A stretch of DNA of 64,000 nucleotides from RGIG426 sp045598965 (GTDB lineage: Bacteria > Bacillota > Clostridia > Oscillospirales > Acutalibacteraceae). Both the position numbers and the translations under genes were made by a program. The notes beneath the pieces are model-generated. The model was given only the letters and a program-made list of their open reading frames with translations. It had not been told where the DNA came from and did no database searches. Below are positions 9,063 through 15,837 of the stretch, in pieces. The stretch's first letter is position 1, and each line of letters opens with the position of its first letter. The stretch is from NCBI GenBank assembly GCA_045598965.1, contig JAZRVH010000013.1, positions 30,065-94,064 on the forward strand, read 5' to 3'.

Positions 9063-9272
9063 ATGACCGCAGAACGCATTGCACGTATCAACGAATTAGC
9101 AAAAAAATCCCGTGAGAGCGGCTTGACCGATGCCGAAAAAGCCGAGCAAGCAGCCCTCCGTGCCGAATATATTGAATCGTACACCCGCAGCCTCCGCTCT
9201 CAGCTCGACAACACCTATATCGTGGACGAGCAGGGCAACAAAACCAAATTAAAAAAGAAAAGCGACCAATAA
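9063..9272 (+). CDS. DUF896 (YnzC/UPF0291) family protein
   Basis: A 69-residue, highly charged, helical protein with the family hallmark ARINELAKKSRESGLTDAEK followed by EQAALRAEYI and ending in a KTKLKKKSDQ tail. In Bacillus subtilis the homologue YnzC is an SOS-operon protein of unclear function; no molecular activity is established. The start ATG at 9063 follows GAGGTGAC by four bases. It has its own promoter and is followed at once by the promoter of the DtxR-like gene. Confidence 0.85.
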   Translation: MTAERIARINELAKKSRESGLTDAEKAEQAALRAEYIESYTRSLRSQLDNTYIVDEQGNKTKLKKKSDQ

Positions 9273-9281
9273 GAAAAACTC

Positions 9282-9310
9282 TTGACATTTTTCGTCGAGC
9301 ACAGTATACT
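9282..9310 (+). promoter_or_regulatory. Consensus promoter of the DtxR-like regulator
   Basis: -35 TTGACA (9282-9287), 17 bases, -10 TATACT (9305-9310). The -10 region sits in a short palindrome (AGTATACT) followed by ATCTGTATAT; this could be an autoregulatory operator, but it does not match a known DtxR or MntR box. Confidence 0.8.
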
Positions 9311-9341
9311 ATCTGTATATGGGCCGAAAGGAGTTATCTTG

Positions 9342-9713
9342 ATGAAATTGTTAGAATCCGGCGAGATGTACCTCGAAACTCTTCTAATTCTCTCCAAGGA
9401 AAACCCCCGTGTTCATGCTGTGGATATTGCCGACTATATGGGCTACTCCAAACCCTCTGTCAGTCGTGGTCTTGCCCGCCTGAAAGAGGACGGCTATCTG
9501 ATTGCCAAGGAAGGGTGCAACTGCCTGTGGCTCACCGAAAAAGGCAAAGAGGTCGCCGAGCGTATTTATCATCGTCACGTCATACTCACCGAGCTGTTGA
9601 TGCAAATCGGCGTTTCCCCCGAAACCGCCTCTGCTGATGCTTGCAAGCTGGAGCACGATTTAAGCGACGAGACCTTTGACGCACTCAAACGTCATTCTGA
9701 AAAATCAATATAG
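9342..9713 (+). CDS. Short DtxR/MntR-family metal-dependent repressor
   Basis: Members bind DNA when loaded with Fe(II) or Mn(II) and control metal uptake. The 123-residue protein has an N-terminal winged helix (HAVDIADYMGYSKPSVSRGLARLKEDGYL) and the dimerization part ending in LEHDLSDETFDALKRH, and lacks the C-terminal SH3-like domain. Likely metal ligands are Glu8, Glu12, the His of YHRHVIL and the Glu-His of LEHDL. The position of MntR Asp8 is Met9, as in DtxR Met10, which hints at iron rather than manganese. Start ATG at 9342 after AAAGGAG. No metal importer is adjacent; the CDF exporter is 4 kb away. Confidence 0.85.
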   Translation: MKLLESGEMYLETLLILSKENPRVHAVDIADYMGYSKPSVSRGLARLKEDGYLIAKEGCNCLWLTEKGKEVAERIYHRHVILTELLMQIGVSPETASADACKLEHDLSDETFDALKRHSEKSI

Positions 9714-9719
9714 TCACAA

Positions 9720-9839
9720 CCTCCGGCTAAGCCGGAGGCTTGAATAAGCCCTAGAAGGGCATCATACAGGCCACACCCCTAAAGGGGCTCCGAAAGGTTC
9801 GCCACTCGCATTACTTTTTCGGGCAACCCCTAAAGGGGT
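9720..9839 (-). repeat. Hairpin cluster at the 3' (right) end of the IS200 element
   Basis: Four palindromes follow the tnpA stop: 9826-9839 (ACCCCTAAAGGGGT), 9776-9787 (the same core, CCCCTAAAGGGG), 9748-9760 (GCCCTAGAAGGGC) and 9720-9738. The two CCCCTAAAGGGG units with their flanking CACA/TGTG bases could also pair with each other over a long range. At least one is presumably the TnpA recognition hairpin; the others may form a stable RNA 3' end. Confidence 0.6.
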
Positions 9840-9852
9840 GTGTTTTATTTGC

Positions 9853-10323
9853 CTATTTTGTCTTGGCACCCGTAAACGGGTCAATGTATTCCTGAATGCT
9901 CAGTTGATCTGCCATCTCATCTTCTTGTAACTGATTCCTTATGTATTCGGCTATCTGCTTCTTGTTTCGACCTACCGTGTCTACATAGTATCCTCTTACC
10001 CAAAAATGTCGATTCCCATATTTGTATTTCAAATTGGCATGTCTGTCGAAAATCATTAAACTACTTTTCCCTTTGAGAAACCCCATAATTTGTGCCACAC
10101 TATATTTTGGCGGGATTTCTATGAGCATATGGATATGGTCCGGACACGCTTCCGCTTCAATGATGTTAACACCTTTTTGCTCACATAATTTCCTCAATAT
10201 TTTTCCTATGTCTGTTTTTATCTCTTTGTAGATTGCTTGTCTACGATATTTTGGTGCAAATACAATATGGTATTGACATCTCCACTTGGTATGTTCTAAA
10301 CTATTTATGTCCTTCTCTTTCAT
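9853..10323 (-). CDS. tnpA: IS200/IS605 family Y1 transposase TnpA
   Basis: TnpA is an HUH single-strand transposase that cuts at subterminal hairpins and moves one DNA strand. The 156-residue protein is full length for IS200. It has the HUH motif His63-Ile-His65 (CPDHIHMLIEI) and the helix with catalytic Tyr127 and Gln131 (AEYIRNQ), plus the conserved KYRRQ near the N-terminus and HFWVRGYYV. All catalytic residues are present, so it may be active. Its ribosome binding site lies inside a strong 15-bp inverted repeat (10333-10388). There is no TnpB gene. Confidence 0.92.
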   Translation of the reverse strand: MKEKDINSLEHTKWRCQYHIVFAPKYRRQAIYKEIKTDIGKILRKLCEQKGVNIIEAEACPDHIHMLIEIPPKYSVAQIMGFLKGKSSLMIFDRHANLKYKYGNRHFWVRGYYVDTVGRNKKQIAEYIRNQLQEDEMADQLSIQEYIDPFTGAKTK

Positions 10324-10332
10324 GATTAGGAC

Positions 10333-10388
10333 CTCCTTGTTATATTTTTGTTGGGTTGGCGAACCTCAACTGCAAATATAACAAGGAG
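10333..10388 (-). promoter_or_regulatory. Translation-blocking hairpin in the tnpA 5' leader
   Basis: A perfect 15-bp inverted repeat (10333-10347 with 10374-10388) contains AAGGAG of the tnpA ribosome binding site in its proximal arm, with an inner GTTGGGTT/GAACCTCAAC stem. In the mRNA this would hide the ribosome binding site. IS200 is known to keep transposase expression low by such a leader hairpin. Confidence 0.75.
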
Positions 10389-10459
10389 TTTTCTTTTTGT
10401 CCATAGCTAAAGCTTTTTAACCACTGGCAGAGCCAGTGGTTGTTTTATGAAAACGAAAA

Positions 10460-10492
10460 CACGCAAACGCCACGGCGTTTGCGTGCTTTTTT
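10460..10492. terminator. Bidirectional terminator between the IS200 element and barstar
   Basis: A 12-bp stem CACGCAAACGCC / GGCGTTTGCGTG (10460-10485) followed by seven T on the plus strand and a TTTTCGTTTTC tract on the minus strand. It probably ends the barnase-barstar transcript. Confidence 0.75.
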
Positions 10493-10740
10493 TATTTTGC
10501 AATCAATGTCAGGTTCGGATTTTCCTCGCAAGCGGCTCGGAGTACCGATAACACCCGCTCGCCCTGCTCGCTTTTCACCGTTCCCCGCACCTTGACGGTG
10601 GTTTTCGGAAGCGAGGTCAGCACGTCATAAAAGGCGTCTAAATTGTTTCCGTAGTAATCGGGAAGCGGGAATTTACGGGCAAAATACTCGTGTACATTCG
10701 GCTCGGAAATCCGCCGAGCACAAAGCGTTATCTCATTCAC
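10492..10740 (-). CDS. Barstar-family ribonuclease inhibitor
   Basis: Barstar binds barnase in the cytoplasm and blocks its active site. The 82-residue protein has the family core FPLPDYYGNNLDAFYDVLTSL (residues 24-44), including the conserved acidic residue that inserts into the barnase active site, and a short C-terminal strand LTLIAK. It starts with GTG at 10740, eight bases inside the end of the barnase gene, so the two are translationally coupled. Immunity protein of the pair. Confidence 0.88.
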   Translation of the reverse strand: MNEITLCARRISEPNVHEYFARKFPLPDYYGNNLDAFYDVLTSLPKTTVKVRGTVKSEQGERVLSVLRAACEENPNLTLIAK

Positions 10741-11305
10741 GCATCTCGACTCTCCCCTCGACTACCACATATTCCTTAAAGGTTTCGTAGTGGTCTTCCG
10801 TGTAATAATAGCGTCTGTCGTTGGAAAAAACCAGCCGTTTGGCACCCCGCTTTTTCACCACAGAATCAATATCACATTCGGTATAACGAGCGTTTGACGG
10901 CAACTGTCTTTCATAGTTTCCGAAGCGATCGCCACCCACAGACAGCTGATTGATATCCAACGACGAATTTTCGTCATTAAAGCGGATGTCTTGTGCCTGC
11001 TTTTTGGTGATGTAGTTTGAGGGCAACTTACCGTAAGTCTCTATGTACAGCACCACGTGCTGTAAATCACGGTATTGGCCATCCTCCTCCACCTTCAGCT
11101 CATCTTGGGTGTCATTTTTTTGCTGCTTTGTGGATTCTTCGCTTGAAACCGTGGATGTTGTCTGGGCGTTTTCGGCGAAAGATACCTCTGTCGACGCACT
11201 TGTCCCCTCGTCCTTTTGCACATCCGGTGCAACCAGCGGGAATATCATCACGCCCAACGCCAGCACCAACAATAAGATAAGAGAGATTACTTTTGATTTA
11301 TTCAT
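10733..11305 (-). CDS. Membrane-anchored or secreted barnase-type ribonuclease
   Basis: A guanyl-preferring microbial RNase. The 190-residue protein has an N-terminal hydrophobic segment (residues 7-27, ISLILLLVLALGVMIFPLV) that acts as signal or anchor, a Ser/Thr/Gln/Glu-rich linker (about 33-75) and a barnase domain (about 78-180). All barnase active-site residues can be matched: Lys101 (YITKKQA, barnase Lys27), Arg133 (YERQLP, Arg59), Glu143 (YTECDID, Glu73), Arg157 (AKRLVFS, Arg87) and His172 (EDHYETF, His102). There is no lipobox and no LPxTG. Start ATG at 11305 after GGAG with eight bases spacing. It lies behind the ClpE-like gene terminator with no visible promoter of its own. Confidence 0.88.
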   Translation of the reverse strand: MNKSKVISLILLLVLALGVMIFPLVAPDVQKDEGTSASTEVSFAENAQTTSTVSSEESTKQQKNDTQDELKVEEDGQYRDLQHVVLYIETYGKLPSNYITKKQAQDIRFNDENSSLDINQLSVGGDRFGNYERQLPSNARYTECDIDSVVKKRGAKRLVFSNDRRYYYTEDHYETFKEYVVVEGRVEMRE

Positions 11306-11320
11306 TTGTTTCACTCCAAT

Positions 11321-11352
11321 TCAAAAAGCAGGTCGCTCAACCTGCTTTTTGA
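11321..11352 (-). terminator. Terminator between clpE-like gene and barnase
   Basis: A 12-bp stem TCAAAAAGCAGG / CCTGCTTTTTGA with an 8-base loop; the U-rich 3' arm lies only about 10 bases before the barnase ribosome binding site, so barnase expression may depend on read-through. Confidence 0.65.
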
Positions 11353-11372
11353 CGTTATTACAGTACAAAAAA

Positions 11373-13673
11373 TTATTCCGCATTGACGACGATGGTATTT
11401 TCCTCGCCTGCCGTAAGGGTAAAGCTCTTAGGCGGAGTATCATACAATTCCACAAGCTTGGCGGCAATCACATCCTCCACCTCACGACGCACAGCAGAAC
11501 GCAAATCACGTGCTCCACGTTTGCCGCCGTGAGTTTTTGCGGCAAGAGCCTGACACACCGCTTTGTCCCATGTCAAGGAAACCTCACGTTCTTTCAGCGG
11601 TTCCACAAGCTCCGTCAACATTAAATCGGCAATATCGGCATATTCCTCCACCGACAACGGACGGAAGTAAATCACCTCGTCCACACGGCTCAAAAACTCC
11701 GGCCGCAGGAAATCGGACAACGCTTTTACCGCCTTGTCACGTGCCCCTTGCTCTTGGGTTTTGCCAAAGCCGAGGAGATTTTCTCCTACATTACTGCCGG
11801 CGTTAGAGGTCATCACAATCACGGTATTCTCAAAATTGACCACTCGTCCGTGAGCATCCGTTACTCGACCCTCATCCAGAATTTGGAGCAGAATGTTCAG
11901 CACATCCGGGTGGGCTTTTTCAATTTCGTCAAACAACAGCACCGAATACGGCTTGCGACGCACCTTTTCAGTCAACTGGCCCGCCTCATCGTATCCGACG
12001 TAGCCGGGAGGCGAACCAATGATACGGGAAACAGCGTGTTTCTCCATAAACTCGGACATATCCAGCCGAATAAGCGTCTCCGGAGTGTCAAACAGCTGTG
12101 CCGCCAACACCTTTACAAGCTCTGTTTTTCCCACACCGGTAGGACCCACAAAAATAAACGATGCCGGTCGGCGGCGAGGACTGATTTGCACCCGTGTACG
12201 GCGAATAGCCGCCGCCACCAGAGAAATCGCCTCATCCTGCCCTTTGATTTTTTCTTTCAGTTTGTCCTCTAATTTGGACAATTTGGGCAGCATATCCTCT
12301 TGCACCTTGGTAGCGGGAATTCCCGTCCACAGTTCGATAACTCCCGCCAAATCCTCGTCAGTAACGGGGGCTTCGGTCGCTTCCACACGCAACAGATCGG
12401 CCTGATCCTGCGTCTTAAGCAGTTCGGTGTGAATGGATGCCATTTTTTCGTAATCGACCGGGTCATTGTCCATCTCCGTCTGCTCGTCTTTTTGCAATTT
12501 GGCGATTTTCTCGCTAAGCTGTGCATAGGTGTCCGCCGTTTTGTTTTTCAGCATGCGGGCGGCACACGCTTCATCGAGCAGGTCGATGGCTTTATCCGGC
12601 AAAAAGCGGTCGGTGATATACCGTTCAGACAGCTGAACGGTTCGACGAATAAGAGCATCGTTGATTTTTACGCCGTGATACGCCTCGTAAAATCCACGCA
12701 CACCCTTGAGCATTTCTACCGTCTCGTCGATAGAGGGTTCTTCCACCGTCACCGGCTGGAAACGACGTTCCAAAGCGGCGTCTTTCTCGATGTATTTGCG
12801 ATATTCATTGAAAGTGGTTGCACCTATAACCTGGATTTCACCACGGGACAACGCCGGTTTCAGAATGTTTGCCGCCGACATGGTTCCCTCTGCGTCGCCG
12901 GTTCCCACCAAATTGTGAACCTCGTCGATAAAGAGGATAATATTACCCTCGGCTTTTACCTCGGAAATCAGCCCTTTAATCCGGCTTTCAAACTGGCCAC
13001 GGAATTGGGTTCCCGCAACCAACGCCGTCATATCCAAAAGCAAAATTTCCTTGTTTTTCAGCTTTGCAGGCACATCGCCGGCGGCGATACGCTGTGCAAG
13101 GCCTTCCACAATAGCGGTCTTACCCACGCCCGGTTCACCGATTAAGCAGGGGTTGTTTTTAGTGCGACGGGACAAAATCTGAACCGCACGGTAAATCTCT
13201 CGGTCACGTCCGATAATGGTGTCAATTTCCCCTTTGCGGGCACGAGCGGTCAAATCGGTGCAATATTGCCCGAGATATTTCCGTTTTTTATTCTTTTTCC
13301 GCTCCGCCTTATCCGCTTTTTTGGAGGAGGATTCCGCCTCGTTTTCCGGCTCATCCTCTTCCTCCTCTGCCTCATCCAACGGTTTTTGTCCGCCGAACAT
13401 CTTTTGGAAAAAGGATTCCGCCGCCGTACCGCCGAGCTCAAAATCACCGTCTTCTCCGTCGCCGAGCATACCGCTCATCATGGACTCCATTTGGTCGCCC
13501 ATAGAATCAATATCCTCGTCAGAAATCCCCATTTTCTTAAAAATATCGTTAATGGGGCCGATGTTCAACTCCCGAGCACAGGGAATACAGTATCCCTCGT
13601 TGACGTTTTTACCGTCCTCCATACGGGTGACAAACACCATTGCCGTTCTTTTTTTACACCGTGCACAAAGCAT
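11373..13673 (-). CDS. clpE: ClpE-like AAA+ unfoldase with N-terminal zinc finger
   Basis: Hsp100 unfoldase that feeds proteins to ClpP or remodels aggregates. The 766-residue protein starts with a four-cysteine zinc finger (Cys3, Cys6, Cys29, Cys32) in place of the double Clp-N repeat, then a Met/acidic-rich linker (about 50-130), AAA module 1 (Walker A GEPGVGKT at 179-186), a middle helical region, AAA module 2 (GPTGVGKTEL, Walker B VLLFDEIEKAHPDV) and a Clp D2-small domain. This layout fits ClpE rather than ClpC or ClpB. No ctsR, mcsA or mcsB is nearby, and no CtsR operator is visible because the gene is inside the pgsA operon (23-base gap). Confidence 0.85.
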   Translation of the reverse strand: MLCARCKKRTAMVFVTRMEDGKNVNEGYCIPCARELNIGPINDIFKKMGISDEDIDSMGDQMESMMSGMLGDGEDGDFELGGTAAESFFQKMFGGQKPLDEAEEEEDEPENEAESSSKKADKAERKKNKKRKYLGQYCTDLTARARKGEIDTIIGRDREIYRAVQILSRRTKNNPCLIGEPGVGKTAIVEGLAQRIAAGDVPAKLKNKEILLLDMTALVAGTQFRGQFESRIKGLISEVKAEGNIILFIDEVHNLVGTGDAEGTMSAANILKPALSRGEIQVIGATTFNEYRKYIEKDAALERRFQPVTVEEPSIDETVEMLKGVRGFYEAYHGVKINDALIRRTVQLSERYITDRFLPDKAIDLLDEACAARMLKNKTADTYAQLSEKIAKLQKDEQTEMDNDPVDYEKMASIHTELLKTQDQADLLRVEATEAPVTDEDLAGVIELWTGIPATKVQEDMLPKLSKLEDKLKEKIKGQDEAISLVAAAIRRTRVQISPRRRPASFIFVGPTGVGKTELVKVLAAQLFDTPETLIRLDMSEFMEKHAVSRIIGSPPGYVGYDEAGQLTEKVRRKPYSVLLFDEIEKAHPDVLNILLQILDEGRVTDAHGRVVNFENTVIVMTSNAGSNVGENLLGFGKTQEQGARDKAVKALSDFLRPEFLSRVDEVIYFRPLSVEEYADIADLMLTELVEPLKEREVSLTWDKAVCQALAAKTHGGKRGARDLRSAVRREVEDVIAAKLVELYDTPPKSFTLTAGEENTIVVNAE

Positions 13674-13696
13674 AATTTGGTCCTTTCCGTAAATTG

Positions 13697-14266
13697 TCAG
13701 TTTTGGTCTTCGGCGGCTTCTTTTGCCGCTTTAGACGTTTTAACGAAGATAGATAAGTAACTGAAAAACGCCGTCAGCATTGACACAAGCACCAATCCCA
13801 CCAGCACCATTTGCCACAATTTCGGGATATTGAAAAACGGCTGTACCAGTAACACGGCAACAGAATAAAACAATACCGTCGCCAGCTTACCATACCATTT
13901 TGAGCCACGAATGGTGTCGCCTTTGCCCAAAAGCAACAAGCCGCCCACCATCTGACACAATTCCTTGATAACGCAAATAACCAAAAGCGGTAAAAGCTCG
14001 ATATTGTGAATCGTAAGACAAAGTGCCACCGTCATTTGGGTGAGTTTGTCCGCAAGCGGGTCAAGGATTTTACCAAGGTCTGTAATCTGGTCAAAGTGGC
14101 GTGCGACAAAACCGTCCACCACATCGGTAATGCCCGACACAATTAGTGCGATAACCGCAATCAGAGTCTCGCCTCGCAAATACGTGACCGCAATAAACGG
14201 CACAAGTACAAGCCGAAACAAGGACAACACGTTCGGCACATTCCATTTCCAACTGACTTTTAACAT
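13697..14266 (-). CDS. pgsA: CDP-diacylglycerol-glycerol-3-phosphate 3-phosphatidyltransferase
   Basis: This membrane enzyme makes phosphatidylglycerol phosphate, the committed step to phosphatidylglycerol and cardiolipin. The 189-residue protein has four to six membrane segments and the CDP-alcohol phosphotransferase motif in the stretch DVVDGFVAR (about 47-55) through GKILDPLADK, with all acidic residues in place. Its gap to the ClpE-like gene is 30 bases or less and it follows the CvpA-like gene by 21 bases. Confidence 0.92.
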   Translation of the reverse strand: MLKVSWKWNVPNVLSLFRLVLVPFIAVTYLRGETLIAVIALIVSGITDVVDGFVARHFDQITDLGKILDPLADKLTQMTVALCLTIHNIELLPLLVICVIKELCQMVGGLLLLGKGDTIRGSKWYGKLATVLFYSVAVLLVQPFFNIPKLWQMVLVGLVLVSMLTAFFSYLSIFVKTSKAAKEAAEDQN

Positions 14267-14287
14267 ATCAAAGGGTCTCCGTTTCGT

Positions 14288-15073
14288 TTAGTTCTTAGCA
14301 GCGGCAGCTTCAGCCTCCACTTCCGCCTTTGCTGTTTCTTTCGCCCAATCACGAATGTTATCAAGCATAGCGTTTTCTTTCATCTCAAAGTGCTGGACAA
14401 TGTAGGTTTGGTCGAGAATTTCGGGCGTAACCCAAGCATCCTCGGTTTTGCTTGCCACAGCACTGGTCGCCATAATGGTCAACACGTTCGCCATCACAAA
14501 CGTAAGCACCGCACCGCCGGCGGCACCGATAAGGAAGCCCAAAATGCGGTTGATGGCATTGAGCCCCGGAAGCGACAACGTACGGTTAAGCATAATCACG
14601 GCAAAAATTGCCAGTGCCAACAGCACCGCAAACAACACAAGGAAGCAACCACCGGTTAAGGTGTTGACCATGGCAGGACGAACCGTTTTATCAATCACTT
14701 CGTCCACCGCTTTTTTACCGTTGATGCGGGTGGTCAATTCAGCCTTTTTAAGGCAGGAATCCGCATCAATCAGCCCGTATTTCTCCATCATTTGTTTCGG
14801 TTTTTCCGGCATAATTTCAAGAAGCTTGTTCACGCTTTCTCTTGCGTTCCCCTCAAAATCCGCCATCTGCACCTCGACAGCACGTTTCAGGTCGCCCTCA
14901 AACAGACCGTCATAAATTTTCTCCGCAAGCGGAGTAGCAAACTGAGCCGCCAGTGCCAGTGCGGCGACAACCGCCACAACTTCCATCACGGTTTTGAAAA
15001 ACCCTCGAAATGCACCGAGCACACCCAATCCCAAGATCAGAACAACCGCAATTCCATCAAATACGTACGACAT
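14288..15073 (-). CDS. CvpA-family membrane protein
   Basis: The 261-residue protein begins with the CvpA-type hydrophobic start VFDGIAVVLILGLGVLGAFRG, then a second membrane segment, a long soluble loop (about 60-125, with many charged residues) and two more membrane segments near 130-165 and 180-210 with the glycine-rich LGFLIGAAGGAVLTF. A charged Glu/Ala tail ends it. CvpA-like proteins are linked to colicin V production and envelope homeostasis, but no activity is established. It lies 15 bases downstream of a second, shorter protein of the same general layout. Confidence 0.65.
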   Translation of the reverse strand: MSYVFDGIAVVLILGLGVLGAFRGFFKTVMEVVAVVAALALAAQFATPLAEKIYDGLFEGDLKRAVEVQMADFEGNARESVNKLLEIMPEKPKQMMEKYGLIDADSCLKKAELTTRINGKKAVDEVIDKTVRPAMVNTLTGGCFLVLFAVLLALAIFAVIMLNRTLSLPGLNAINRILGFLIGAAGGAVLTFVMANVLTIMATSAVASKTEDAWVTPEILDQTYIVQHFEMKENAMLDNIRDWAKETAKAEVEAEAAAAKN

Positions 15074-15088
15074 AACAACCTCTCCTTT

Positions 15089-15817
15089 TTATAATTGAGC
15101 CAACCAATAGAGCGGATTGCACGCCCGCAAAAGCGGGTATACAGCACCCTTGGTCAGCATATCAACCGAAATCAGCGGCACACGTCCCGCAAGGGGCGGC
15201 ACCAACCATTCCAAGGCAACCGACACTCCCCATACGACACAAATGCCATACAACGCACCGAGAAACGGCGGAACAGCGTTTCTCGCCTCTCCTCGTTTTC
15301 GGGGTTTCGGTGCAGAGTTTCTCTCCAATCGCCACGCAAAATACCGCAACACCGCAAAGCAGGCAATCCACAAAACCACAAAGGACACACCCCGTGCTGC
15401 TCGCCGTGACAGCGGGGATACGAGGTTGACAAGCATCGTTTGAGCATCACTGCTGCGATACGCAAAGCACACCGTATCCACATCGCCGTGGTATTTCTCA
15501 ACCCAATCCAAAAATGCCGTCGGGCGGTCGGTAACCAAATCGTCTAAATTGAGGGATTTGGCGGTTTCTCGCCCGCTCTCCTTATGCGGAGCAGACACCA
15601 TATCCGCCAGCTGATTGGCGGCCGCCTTTTCCATGGCGGGAGCCACAATTAAATTGTTGGCAAAGGTGGCACACGGGATGCTGACGAACACCGCCAACAA
15701 CGCCGAAAAAAACACACAGGCGACTTTCATAAGCACGGAGCCTATCGCTGCTTTGAAGAATCGTGCCACAAAAACAGCTACCAACAGCACGCACACAATA
15801 TCCAGTACAAAATACAC
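15089..15817 (-). CDS. Second CvpA-like polytopic membrane protein
   Basis: A 242-residue protein with an N-terminal membrane segment, a second at about 30-55, a soluble loop with HKESGRETAKSLNLDDL, then membrane segments around 145-165 and 185-210 separated by a basic loop (RKRGEARN). The layout parallels the preceding CvpA-like protein, with weak sequence similarity, suggesting an old duplication. I do not recognise a function. Same operon as DUF5711 and the other CvpA-like gene. Confidence 0.6.
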   Translation of the reverse strand: MYFVLDIVCVLLVAVFVARFFKAAIGSVLMKVACVFFSALLAVFVSIPCATFANNLIVAPAMEKAAANQLADMVSAPHKESGRETAKSLNLDDLVTDRPTAFLDWVEKYHGDVDTVCFAYRSSDAQTMLVNLVSPLSRRAARGVSFVVLWIACFAVLRYFAWRLERNSAPKPRKRGEARNAVPPFLGALYGICVVWGVSVALEWLVPPLAGRVPLISVDMLTKGAVYPLLRACNPLYWLAQL

Positions 15818-15837
15818 GGTAAAGTCTCCCTCCCCGT

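Larger units (their letters stand above)
9718..10443 (-). mobile_element. IS200/IS605-family insertion sequence (tnpA only)
   Basis: The element holds one transposase gene flanked by subterminal hairpins instead of terminal inverted repeats. On the tnpA-upstream side is AACCACTGGCAGAGCCAGTGGTT (10419-10441). On the downstream side are several hairpins, the outermost being CCTCCGG-CTAAG-CCGGAGG (9720-9738). No target duplication is expected in this family, so the exact ends are my estimate. It sits directly after the DtxR-like gene and before the terminator of the barnase-barstar pair, and interrupts no gene that I can see. Confidence 0.75.

Noticed and set aside
9303..9320. MntR or DtxR consensus box at the regulator promoter
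   Set aside because: Only a short AGTATACT palindrome is present; it does not match either known consensus.
9720..9839. Regular hairpins resembling a small CRISPR array
   Set aside because: Units are palindromes of different sequence and spacing without direct repeats; no cas genes. They belong to the IS200 end.
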